The position numbers and the translations under genes are program-made. From contig NZ_LXET01000052.1 of assembly GCF_001655005.1 (NCBI RefSeq), forward strand, positions 1 through 63,037: a DNA stretch of 63,037 nucleotides, given 5' to 3'. Below, piece after piece: positions 1 through 8,017 of this stretch (positions are counted from its first letter, which is position 1; each line of letters opens with the position of its first letter). The notes below the pieces were generated by a model. That model was given only the letters and a program-made list of their open reading frames with translations, did no database searches and was not told the DNA's origin. Source of the stretch: Hafnia paralvei ATCC 29927 (GTDB lineage: Bacteria > Pseudomonadota > Gammaproteobacteria > Enterobacterales > Enterobacteriaceae).

Positions 1-70
1 ATGTCGGCGAAAGAACGACGGAGGCATGGACAAATTTGCCTGGAGCAAATTTGAACAACACTTGCGTTGG

Positions 71-221
71 CCCCGAAGGGGTGAGGCGCAGGGATGCGCC
101 GAATACTCGCGATTGCCGTTCGTTCCGTTAAGGCCGGAATGACGAGATTCGGGCACCTGCGAAGCAGGCTGAAGAACGGTGCCAAGCTGGGGTGTTGGGG
201 GGCAGCGATTGGCCCCCCAAC
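71..221. repeat. GC-rich structured noncoding segment with three hairpins
   Basis: The first ~420 bases hold no convincing gene. They contain a run of strong inverted repeats: CCCC-GAA-GGGG at 71-81, GGCGCA-GGGA-TGCGCC at 85-100, and a perfect 10-bp stem GTTGGGGGGC/GCCCCCCAAC at 194-203 and 212-221. The segment is GC-rich compared with the AT-rich stretch that follows. I infer an intergenic repeat-type element or the tail of a gene unit lying to the left. Two short open frames across it look like chance. Confidence 0.4.
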
Positions 222-309
222 TCGGACGCCTGCACGGAGTGTATGTCGGTTTCGGTACATTAGGCGTACGAAACCTCACACTGCTCCCATTCCCATCCCC
301 CATCAAATA

Positions 310-325
310 TCGACAAAACTGTCGA
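310..325. promoter_or_regulatory. putative FhlA upstream activating dyad of fdhF
   Basis: A perfect inverted repeat, TCGACA-AAAC-TGTCGA, lies 96 bases upstream of the sigma-54 promoter of fdhF. The same dyad occurs at 15020-15037 and 25484-25503, also about 100 bases from sigma-54 promoters. A further TGTCGA half-site is at 346-351. FhlA is known to bind TGTCG-containing upstream sites of fdhF and hyc promoters in E. coli; its gene is in this window. Assignment to FhlA is inference. Confidence 0.65.
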
Positions 326-421
326 ACTCGTCACCTCTTTGATGATGTCGATCAGCATACTCCTCCCCCTAGACCCCTTATAGTTCAAGGCATTAGCCAT
401 CCCCCTCAAGGGGTATCAAAT

Positions 422-437
422 TGGCACAGTACATGCA
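422..437 (+). promoter_or_regulatory. sigma-54 (-24/-12) promoter of fdhF
   Basis: TGGCAC-AGTAC-ATGCA matches the sigma-54 pattern, with GG and GC separated by exactly 10 bases. It lies about 105 bases upstream of the fdhF start. E. coli fdhF is likewise transcribed by RNA polymerase with sigma-54 under FhlA control. Confidence 0.85.
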
Positions 438-541
438 TATAAATAGGGTGAATAAACATTAAATAACGCTTGGATTGCCGAGCGATATGAATATGAGCCG
501 GGTTCTGTCCCTTCCGGCTGAATAAAATAGGAGCAATGTTG

Positions 542-2686
542 ATGAAGAAAGTCATCACGGTCTGCCCTTATTGCGCATCAGGTTGCAAAATTAATCTGGT
601 GGTCGATAACGGTAGAATCATTCGCGCTGAGGGTGCGAATGGCGTGACGAACCAAGGCGAGCTGTGCCTGAAAGGGTATTACGGCTGGGATTTTATCCAC
701 GATACTAAAATCCTGACTCCGCGCTTGAAGTCACCAATGATCCGTCGTGAACGCGGTGGAAAACTGGAAAACGTCTCATGGGAAGAAGCCATTGAGTTCG
801 CCAGTTCCCGTTTACTGGCTGTGAAAGAGAAATACGGCCCTGACGCTATCATGACCACCGGTTCTTCCCGCGGTCCTGGTAATGAAACTAACTATGTGAT
901 GCAAAAATTTGCCCGCGCAGCCATCGGCACTAACAATGTCGATTGTTGCGCGCGCGTCTGACACGGCCCTTCGGTTGCAGGTCTGCAGCGATCGGTCGGT
1001 AACGGCGCCATGAGTAACTCAATCGTTGAGATTGAAGATACTCAATGCATTTTCGTCTTCGGTTATAACGCCGCAGACTCCCACCCTATCGTGGCTCGCC
1101 GCATCATCAAGGCGAAAGCGAAAGGGGCTAAAATTATTGTTTGCGACCCGCGTTTCATTGAAACCGCGCGTATCGCTGACATTCATGTTCCGCTGAAAAA
1201 CGGCTCTAACATTGCACTGCTGAACGCTTTGGCACACGTCATCATCGAAGAAAATCTTCACGATCGTGAGTTCATCGAACAGCATACCGAAGAGTTTGAA
1301 ACCTTCCGCGATTTGGTGATGCCATACACACCAGAATCGGTTGAAGAGATCACCGGTATCAGTGCTCAGATGATCCGTGAAACAGCCCGCATGTATGCCA
1401 AAGCACCAACGGCAACCATTCTGTGGGGCATGGGTGTTACCCAGTTCTACCAGGGTGTAGAAACCGTGCGTACCTTAACCAGCCTAGCATTGCTAACGGG
1501 TAATCTGGGTAAAGCACACGTCGGTGTAGGCCCAGTTCGTGGACAAAATAACGTTCAGGGTGCCTGCGACATGGGTGCGCTGCCAAACACTTATCCGGGC
1601 TATCAGTATGTGACTGACGAAGCCGCTCGTGAAAAATTCGCCAAAGCCTGGGGTGTTCCATCCCTGCCAGCGAATATCGGTCACGCGCTGAGCGAAGTAC
1701 CACATAATATCGATCACGGCTTGATCAAAGCACACTACGTGATGGGTGAAGATCCGCTGCAAACCGAACCGGATCTGGCCACTATCCGCCGTACTTTTGA
1801 AAAGCTAGATATTCTGATTGTGCAGGATATCTTCATGACCAAAACCGCCGCGATTGCAGACGTTGTACTACCTGCAACCTCTTGGGGCGAGCATGAAGGG
1901 GTATACACCGCAGCCGACCGTGGTTTCCAGCGCTTCTACAAAGCGGTAGAGCCTGAAGGTGATGTCAAACGCGACTGGGAGATCATTAGCCTGATGTCCA
2001 CCGCGATGGGTTACCCGATGCACTACAACAATACGCAGGAAATCTGGGATGAACTGCGCGAACTGTGTCCGATCTACTACGGCGCGACCTACGAAAAAAT
2101 GGCCGATTTGGCCTACATTCAATGGCCATGCCCAACGCTCGACAGTCCAGGAACGTCATACCTGTACGAAGGCGGTAACTTCGATACGCCGAACGGGAAA
2201 GGTCAGTTCTATACCTGCGAATGGCGTCCGCCGATTGATAAAGTCAGCGACGAATTCCCAATGGTGCTCGCTACCGTACGTGAAGTAGGCCACTACTCTT
2301 GCCGCTCTATGACCGGTAACTGTAAAGCGTTAGCCGCATTGGCCGATGAGCCGGGGTATATCCAAATCAACACCGCAGATGCCGAACGTTTTGGCATCCG
2401 CGACCAAGAGCTGGTTTGGGTACGTTCGCGACAGGGTAAAGTCATTACCCGCGCAGCGGTCAGCGATCGTCCAAATAAAGGGGCGGTCTATATGACGTAC
2501 CAATGGTGGATCGGTGCCTGTAACGAACTGGTAGCAGAAAACCTGAGTCCGATTACCAAAACGCCTGAGTACAAATACTGTGCTGTCAGCGTTGATGCAA
2601 TCAAAGATCAGGAAGAAGCCGAACAGTACGTAGTACGTGAGTACGACAACATCAAACGTCGCCTGCGCGTAGCCGCTGAAGGATAA
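542..2686 (+). CDS. fdhF: formate dehydrogenase H, selenocysteine-containing
   Basis: FDH-H oxidises formate to CO2 as the formate-oxidising arm of formate hydrogenlyase in the cytoplasm. The frame is interrupted by TGA at 959-961 in the context CARV-U-HGPSVAG. Reading it as selenocysteine puts Sec at residue 140, followed by the conserved His141, as in E. coli FdhF, and gives 714 residues (E. coli has 715). The N-terminal CPYCASGC motif would bind the [4Fe-4S] cluster; MoCo-binding regions follow. I chose the ATG at 542 because AGGAG (529-533) is 8 bases away; ATG 536 is only 2 bases from it. An Fhl-type promoter precedes and a strong terminator follows, so it is monocistronic. The T6SS cassette begins 267 bases downstream. 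Confidence 0.95.
959..990 (+). promoter_or_regulatory. UGA selenocysteine codon and bacterial SECIS hairpin in fdhF
   Basis: The UGA codon (959-961) is followed 11 bases later by GGTTGCAGGTCTGCAGC (973-989). This can fold into a short hairpin whose apical part TTGCAGGTCTGCA keeps the AGGUCU loop region that SelB recognises in E. coli fdhF. The lower stem has a G-G mismatch (974/988) relative to what I recall of the E. coli element. This supports recoding rather than a nonsense mutation. The selABC genes are not in the window. Confidence 0.85.
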
Positions 2687-2710
2687 GTTTTTCAGCCAAA
2701 GTTGAAACCA

Positions 2711-2750
2711 ACGCCCAACATTGCTTAGCCGCAATGTTGGGCGTTTTTTT
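2711..2750 (+). terminator. Rho-independent terminator of fdhF
   Basis: A perfect 14-bp stem (2711-2724 paired with 2731-2744) with a TTAGCC loop is followed by a run of T, 24 bases after the fdhF stop. Confidence 0.92.
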
Positions 2751-2953
2751 ATGCAAAAAAAATATCAGAAAGATAAGCAAAAATTATCAATATGATAATG
2801 AAGAATGGTAATAGAAAATTAACTCAATATTAAGTTTTAATTTTCCCGTAATTGTTTTAAATAACATTATTAACCATCAAAAAAAACGCATTAAATTCAC
2901 AACGAGAATGCGTTTGCTAGAAAATATATTAAAAATAATTTACTAAGAACAAT

Positions 2954-4699
2954 ATGAATCCATTCGAGAGCTATTTCCGTACCGAGATGGAGTATTTGCG
3001 TCTACGTGGCATTGAAGTATCCAGAGATCACCCGAGGCTAGCACCGTTTCTGGCCGGCGGTAGCGATCCCGACGTAGAGAGATTATTTTCTGGGTTTTCG
3101 TTTTTATCTGGGCATCTAAAGCAAAAAATTGAAGATGGCATACCTGAAGTTACCAATCCTCTGCTATCAAAAATCTGGCCTATGCCACTAAGACCACTCC
3201 CCGCGACGAGTATTGTTCAGTTTTTTGCTGAACTCAATGACATCGGTTGTGCAGATGAATACCCATGCGACATCGCTGAGAATAGCCACATACACACCTC
3301 ACAACATGAGCCACCAATAACTTTTATTACTCGTTCCCATCTCCACATAGAACCGATAGCCGTACAAAATAGGACGATGATTAAAGAACTGGATAAAAAC
3401 GAGGTCACACTATCTTTTCGGCACTATGGCTCTAGCGCTACATGGTCACCAGGAAAAATCATATTATTTCTAAGCCATGATAAATCCACTGCAGCGCTAC
3501 TGAAATTATGGTTCTCCCAATATCTAACAAAAACATATATATGTTTTGACGAGCAACGAATCCGAATTAATTCCCCGATTGAGGAATGCGCCCCTAACGC
3601 CAGCAAACTCATTATTCCCGCAGAAAATGAGCGTTATTGGGCATTACAGGCATTTGCTGAATATTTGTATTTCCCGCATATATATAACTTTATAACACTC
3701 AATCTCTCATCAGAATATAAATCTATACCATTGACCAAAGACCGAACTGTTTCTATTACTTTTAGTTTTAATAAACAGCTGCCCATAGAAAATATAGATG
3801 ATGCTTTTATCCTCCACTGCTGTCCGGCAGTCAATTTAGCAGCTAAACACACACCTGAAATCTACGTTCCTTTTGGCAAAAAAACCTGTCTGCTAGAGGA
3901 ACAGAACGTATTCAAAGTCTCAGGTATACATGCTAATCAAGAGCCTGACACAACAAACACAGGGAGCAATATTCAGTTTGTCCCCCTGACCAGCGCCACC
4001 GTGCCGTATTCTATGCCATTGGATGATAGCGCCACTCAACGTTATTTCTATTCGATACATGAAGAGACTCAAATATCGGGTCAACACCAGAGCAAAATCC
4101 AATTTTATCTGGCAAATGGTCAACTAGAGGATACCCAACTCCCACCCTTAGTTTGCCATTACATTAGCTGGGATCCTGCTGCGTCTCATCTGGACTCAGG
4201 CAAAATAACGATGACAGGGGAAGAGATTCCGAATGAGCTATCGGTAACTAACCTCACGCCATGTTCGCAAGGCTATAGTGGCATAACTGATAGCCATCAA
4301 CACTGGCGTTTACTCTCGCTTTTATCATTCAATTATTTAGTGCTCAAAGACACCTCTCATCTAAAGGATTTACTGCGCCAGTTTGATTTTCATCAGCAAA
4401 GCAACCTCACCCAGAGTGAATTTATTCAACGCAGCATTGAAGGAATCACGTCGGCAGTGACAAAACCAATGGATTGGCTGGTGAAAGGAAGCCCCAACAG
4501 GGGAGTTTCTGTCACCTTGACACTTAATCCTGACTGTTATGCCAACGTAGGTGAGATGTATCAGTTTGCCGTCTCACTGAGCTACGTATTATCCGTTAGT
4601 CAAAACACCAACAGCTTTATTCATTTAGACGTTATCAACCAGCGAACTAACGAACGGTGGCATATCGGCCATGTTCAAGGTCATCACCCGATGTTGTAA
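2954..4699 (+). CDS. tssF: type VI secretion baseplate protein TssF (VasA/ImpG family)
   Basis: TssF is a structural part of the T6SS baseplate wedge, at the cytoplasmic face where the sheath-tube assembles. The 581-residue length fits the family. The N-terminal segment is diagnostic: a YFRTEMEYLRLRG stretch near residue 7, followed by HPRLAPFLAGGSDPDVERL and FSFLSGHLKQKIEDGIPE, matches the family pattern of Y-E-YLR-G, HP, DP-VERL and F-FL. The rest is divergent and AT-rich. It heads an apparent operon with vgrG (9-base gap). TssG, TssE and the sheath and membrane-complex genes are absent, so this is either an orphan tssF or a detached piece of a T6SS locus. The ribosome site is weak. Confidence 0.82.
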   Translation: MNPFESYFRTEMEYLRLRGIEVSRDHPRLAPFLAGGSDPDVERLFSGFSFLSGHLKQKIEDGIPEVTNPLLSKIWPMPLRPLPATSIVQFFAELNDIGCADEYPCDIAENSHIHTSQHEPPITFITRSHLHIEPIAVQNRTMIKELDKNEVTLSFRHYGSSATWSPGKIILFLSHDKSTAALLKLWFSQYLTKTYICFDEQRIRINSPIEECAPNASKLIIPAENERYWALQAFAEYLYFPHIYNFITLNLSSEYKSIPLTKDRTVSITFSFNKQLPIENIDDAFILHCCPAVNLAAKHTPEIYVPFGKKTCLLEEQNVFKVSGIHANQEPDTTNTGSNIQFVPLTSATVPYSMPLDDSATQRYFYSIHEETQISGQHQSKIQFYLANGQLEDTQLPPLVCHYISWDPAASHLDSGKITMTGEEIPNELSVTNLTPCSQGYSGITDSHQHWRLLSLLSFNYLVLKDTSHLKDLLRQFDFHQQSNLTQSEFIQRSIEGITSAVTKPMDWLVKGSPNRGVSVTLTLNPDCYANVGEMYQFAVSLSYVLSVSQNTNSFIHLDVINQRTNERWHIGHVQGHHPML

Positions 4700-4708
4700 G
4701 GATATGTT

Positions 4709-6799
4709 ATGAAAAGAAAAACAGGGCTGTTTTTCACTTGCAAAATTGGTGGCTTAGCTGCCGAGACATTTGACGTTGCTGAGTTTCATCTTAATGAGGA
4801 ACTCTGCGCGCTCTTCACACTAACACTGACCCTAGTGAGCCCTCGCAACGACATCGATTTAGATCAGCAGCTACTGCAGCAAGCATCGTTGACGATTAAC
4901 GTGGATAATGAAGAACAACGAACCATTACTGGCGTGGTCGCAAGCGCCGAACGAGGCGATAGTGGATTTCGACGGACATTCTACTACCTTACTATTCGCC
5001 CTGAAATGTGGGCCATGACGCTAAATCAAGACAGCCGCATTTATCAACTGCAATCCGTACCCGATATCTTACGCGCGTTACTACAAAAAAATAATGTGCA
5101 ATCTAACTGTACCCAGCTTCAAGACACACATCAAACTCGGGAATATGTAACGCAAAAACGTGAGTCTGATTTTGACTTTTTCCATCGCCTTTCATCCGAG
5201 GAAGGCATTATGTATTGGTTTGATAATAAAGGATTGTGCTATAGCGACACCCATTTAGGTATGCTGGTCGCGACATCTCTGACATACAATCCACATCCAA
5301 AGAGTGCGATTCAAGGAGATATTATCCACTCGCTGCGCTTTGGTGCTCATATGCACCCTGAGCAAGCCATTCACAAAGACCGCAACTATCATCGACCTTC
5401 GTATGCTTTAAAGCAGCAAGCCAGCACCAGAAGTGGCGGACATTATTCCGTCTTTGAAAGCTATGGACGTTTTCAACAGGATGCAGAGGCAGCACCATTG
5501 GTGCGTTATCGCATGGAACAATTACAGGCAAATGCGCAGATGGGCACAGCTCACTCCAATTGTATTAAGCTCATGCCTGGTCGAATTTTCACCATCATCG
5601 AACATCCCGTTGAATCAATGAATGACCGCTGGCAAATCGTCGCAATTGACCATCATGGGAAAATGCCCGAAGCGCTGGAAGAAGAAGATAATGGCGGTGG
5701 TACCACGCTCACAAATCAGTTCACTTTTGTACCGGGTCGCAATGACTGGCGTCCAGCCTATCGTTACCGACCTCAGGCTGACGGAGATGAAGTCGCCACC
5801 GTCGTTGGCCCCTCAGGTGAGGAAATTTACGTTAATGAAGATGGCTGTATTCGCGTTTATTTCCATTGGGATAGATACAACAACGCGGACGAAAAGGCGT
5901 CATGTTGGATACGCGTTGCTCAAGGCTGGAATGGTAACGGCTTTGGTATGATGGCAATCCCCAGAGTTGGGCAAGAGGTGATCGTTTCCTATCTGAATGG
6001 CGATATTGACCGCCCTATTGTCACTGGATGTACCTATAACGGAAAAAACCGTCCACCTTATCCGTTACCTGGTAATAAAACCAAGATGGTATTGCGTAGC
6101 AAAACCTATAAAGGCGGTGGCTATAACGAGCTTTCTTTTGAAGATGCAACGGATAACGAACAGGTTTATATTCGCGCCCAAAAGAACCAACTCAACACCG
6201 TCAATAATGACGAAACGACTCAAATTGGTCATGACCGCTCAGAAACCGTTGGTAACGATGAGGTAGTCAACGTCAACCATGACAGAAAAAACATCACTGG
6301 CCACGATGAAACCTGGGAAGTCGGCAATGACCGGCGTACTACGATCACTCACGATGATTATCTGGTTGTTACCCGCAATCAAAAAATAGAGATTAATAAA
6401 GACTATATTGCGAACATTGGCAATCATCGTAAAGAGCAGGTAACAGCAAACTATCAGATAGATACTGGTGGTAATTACACCCATCGCGTGGTGGGTGAGT
6501 CTCTACACGATGCTAGTAAAAAGCTGCAGCAGAAAAGCCCCCAAATTTTACATGATGCCAGTGAAAAAATCGTACTGCGGGGACCTGCAGGCAAAATCAC
6601 CCTCGATGCAAAAGGAATAACGCTTGAGGGAAACATATTCCTGAAAGGTCTTGTGGCCGCAACGATGGGCGCAGCACCTTCTTTCTCTGGAGCCCCCTCA
6701 CAATCGCCCGAAGAGGGCAAACCCTTTGACGACATGTGCTCTATGCAACCTGATGGTAGTTGCCCTTTGGATGACTGCCCATGCGAGAAAGAGAAATAA
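4709..6799 (+). CDS. vgrG: T6SS spike protein VgrG with cysteine-rich C-terminal tail
   Basis: VgrG trimers cap the Hcp tube and carry effectors. The 696-residue protein shows the gp27-like N-terminal half, then the gp5-like OB fold at about residues 368-455 (GPSGEEIYVNEDG, DRPIVTGCTYNG). After this comes a beta-helix spike visible as repeated short NDE/GHDR/GNDE/NHDR/GNDR units at about 490-600, then a DUF2345-like stretch. The last ~22 residues are unusual, with five Cys (C-S-M, SCP, DDCPC). The gene is followed within 3 bases by the DUF4123 adaptor and then the effector, the usual VgrG-adaptor-effector order. No extra catalytic domain is visible at the C-terminus, so it is probably a carrier. 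Confidence 0.95.
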   Translation: MKRKTGLFFTCKIGGLAAETFDVAEFHLNEELCALFTLTLTLVSPRNDIDLDQQLLQQASLTINVDNEEQRTITGVVASAERGDSGFRRTFYYLTIRPEMWAMTLNQDSRIYQLQSVPDILRALLQKNNVQSNCTQLQDTHQTREYVTQKRESDFDFFHRLSSEEGIMYWFDNKGLCYSDTHLGMLVATSLTYNPHPKSAIQGDIIHSLRFGAHMHPEQAIHKDRNYHRPSYALKQQASTRSGGHYSVFESYGRFQQDAEAAPLVRYRMEQLQANAQMGTAHSNCIKLMPGRIFTIIEHPVESMNDRWQIVAIDHHGKMPEALEEEDNGGGTTLTNQFTFVPGRNDWRPAYRYRPQADGDEVATVVGPSGEEIYVNEDGCIRVYFHWDRYNNADEKASCWIRVAQGWNGNGFGMMAIPRVGQEVIVSYLNGDIDRPIVTGCTYNGKNRPPYPLPGNKTKMVLRSKTYKGGGYNELSFEDATDNEQVYIRAQKNQLNTVNNDETTQIGHDRSETVGNDEVVNVNHDRKNITGHDETWEVGNDRRTTITHDDYLVVTRNQKIEINKDYIANIGNHRKEQVTANYQIDTGGNYTHRVVGESLHDASKKLQQKSPQILHDASEKIVLRGPAGKITLDAKGITLEGNIFLKGLVAATMGAAPSFSGAPSQSPEEGKPFDDMCSMQPDGSCPLDDCPCEKEK

Positions 6800-6802
6800 A
6801 TA

Positions 6803-8017
6803 ATGTCGTTGCGCACAAATAAACGTGAAACGTCAAACGCATTGAATACTCAGGAACTCAAAGCCACCTTATGCGGCTATCCGGTTTATTTACTGCTTCA
6901 GCCGCGCATTATCGAACACCTCACCTATAACGGCTTGCAGAAGCACGATGATGTTTTTCCGCCAGCACCTTCGCTGATAGAAATCATCAAGCAAAGCGAT
7001 CCCTACATCCTGTATCACTGGATTTGGGAGGATACTCGCTACGATCGAGAAAGGGAGAAAGGTCCACTGTTGATTGAAGTAACAGAAAACACGGCCACAC
7101 TGGAACAATTCATTGCCTTATGGGGACAACATCATGCTGGCCTAATTGTTCACAGCGCAAATCCTATTGATGAATTAGTGTCACATTTGGCCGCAGTATC
7201 CACACTAGTGATGAGCAATGGTCACTGTGTGCGCTTTAACTGGCTGCCAAATTCTCTAGATGACATACTGAGCGCAATGACAGCCAAGAAACGCGATCGA
7301 TTGATTGGCCCACTACAAAACGTGTATTACTACCACAGTGGCAATAGCCAATATCCTTGGCGGAAATATCAATCACAATATCGTGAAACGCTATTTACTC
7401 CAGTACTGAAACTAACCTCTCGCGAAATAAAGCGTATTTCTCTCGCCAAACATCAAAAGTCAGACGCCCTATTAGCTCGAGAGCTATTAATTTGTTCGGA
7501 CAGCGCTGAAGAACATTACCCACGTGCATTACAACTGGTAAAAACTTGTCAGCATCAATTGCAAAAATTCAATATTCAGCGCCAAGAGCATGTTCAACGC
7601 TTCATTCATACATTCTTTGCCCACATGATACAGATGAACCATGAGCGCTCAGTATGTGTGCTTGCCAACCTGCAACAGCCGGTAGTTGACCGCCTCGACG
7701 CTTTGGATTATCTGATTCACAACCCGCTAGGATACTTTACTAGTGAATATTTTTATCACCAGTTGATGAGTGATTGGTTGCTGATTCCAGAAAATAAGCA
7801 GCGGTATTTTTATGATGCCACCAATGCTGTCCTAACAACCTACCGACCACCAGAACAGAATGTTAGTGAAAGCCAGATACGTGAACAATTTTTGCAAAGT
7901 TACGGCACCTCCATCCAGTTAGCCAAGCACATTGTGCAAAACAACCTTCCACCATTATCAGTACGCAGGGAAGCACAGCGATTACTTTCAGGAGATCTTT
8001 TTTATGGCAACCACTGA
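6803..8017 (+). CDS. DUF4123-containing T6SS effector adaptor (Tap/TEC type)
   Basis: This 404-residue protein has a DUF4123-like N-terminal half: YPVYLLLQP near residue 30, then a YILYHWIWEDTRYD strand region, GPLLIEV, and LRFxW-like CVRFNWLPNSL before a YYY segment. DUF4123 proteins are known chaperone/adaptors that load the neighbouring effector onto VgrG. The C-terminal half is alpha-helical, rich in Gln and His, and without recognisable motifs. It lies between vgrG and the effector and overlaps the effector start by 14 bases, suggesting translational coupling. The family call is good; partner specificity is inferred from position. Confidence 0.82.
   Translation: MSLRTNKRETSNALNTQELKATLCGYPVYLLLQPRIIEHLTYNGLQKHDDVFPPAPSLIEIIKQSDPYILYHWIWEDTRYDREREKGPLLIEVTENTATLEQFIALWGQHHAGLIVHSANPIDELVSHLAAVSTLVMSNGHCVRFNWLPNSLDDILSAMTAKKRDRLIGPLQNVYYYHSGNSQYPWRKYQSQYRETLFTPVLKLTSREIKRISLAKHQKSDALLARELLICSDSAEEHYPRALQLVKTCQHQLQKFNIQRQEHVQRFIHTFFAHMIQMNHERSVCVLANLQQPVVDRLDALDYLIHNPLGYFTSEYFYHQLMSDWLLIPENKQRYFYDATNAVLTTYRPPEQNVSESQIREQFLQSYGTSIQLAKHIVQNNLPPLSVRREAQRLLSGDLFYGNH

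Noticed and set aside
94..442. Two overlapping open frames upstream of fdhF
   Set aside because: Basic, low-complexity products over a hairpin-rich segment, no ribosome sites.
536..961. fdhF as a truncated pseudogene
   Set aside because: The stop is TGA at the Sec position, SECIS follows, and the rest of the frame is intact.
2330..2734. Minus-strand open frame across the fdhF 3' end
   Set aside because: Shadow of fdhF and runs through its terminator.
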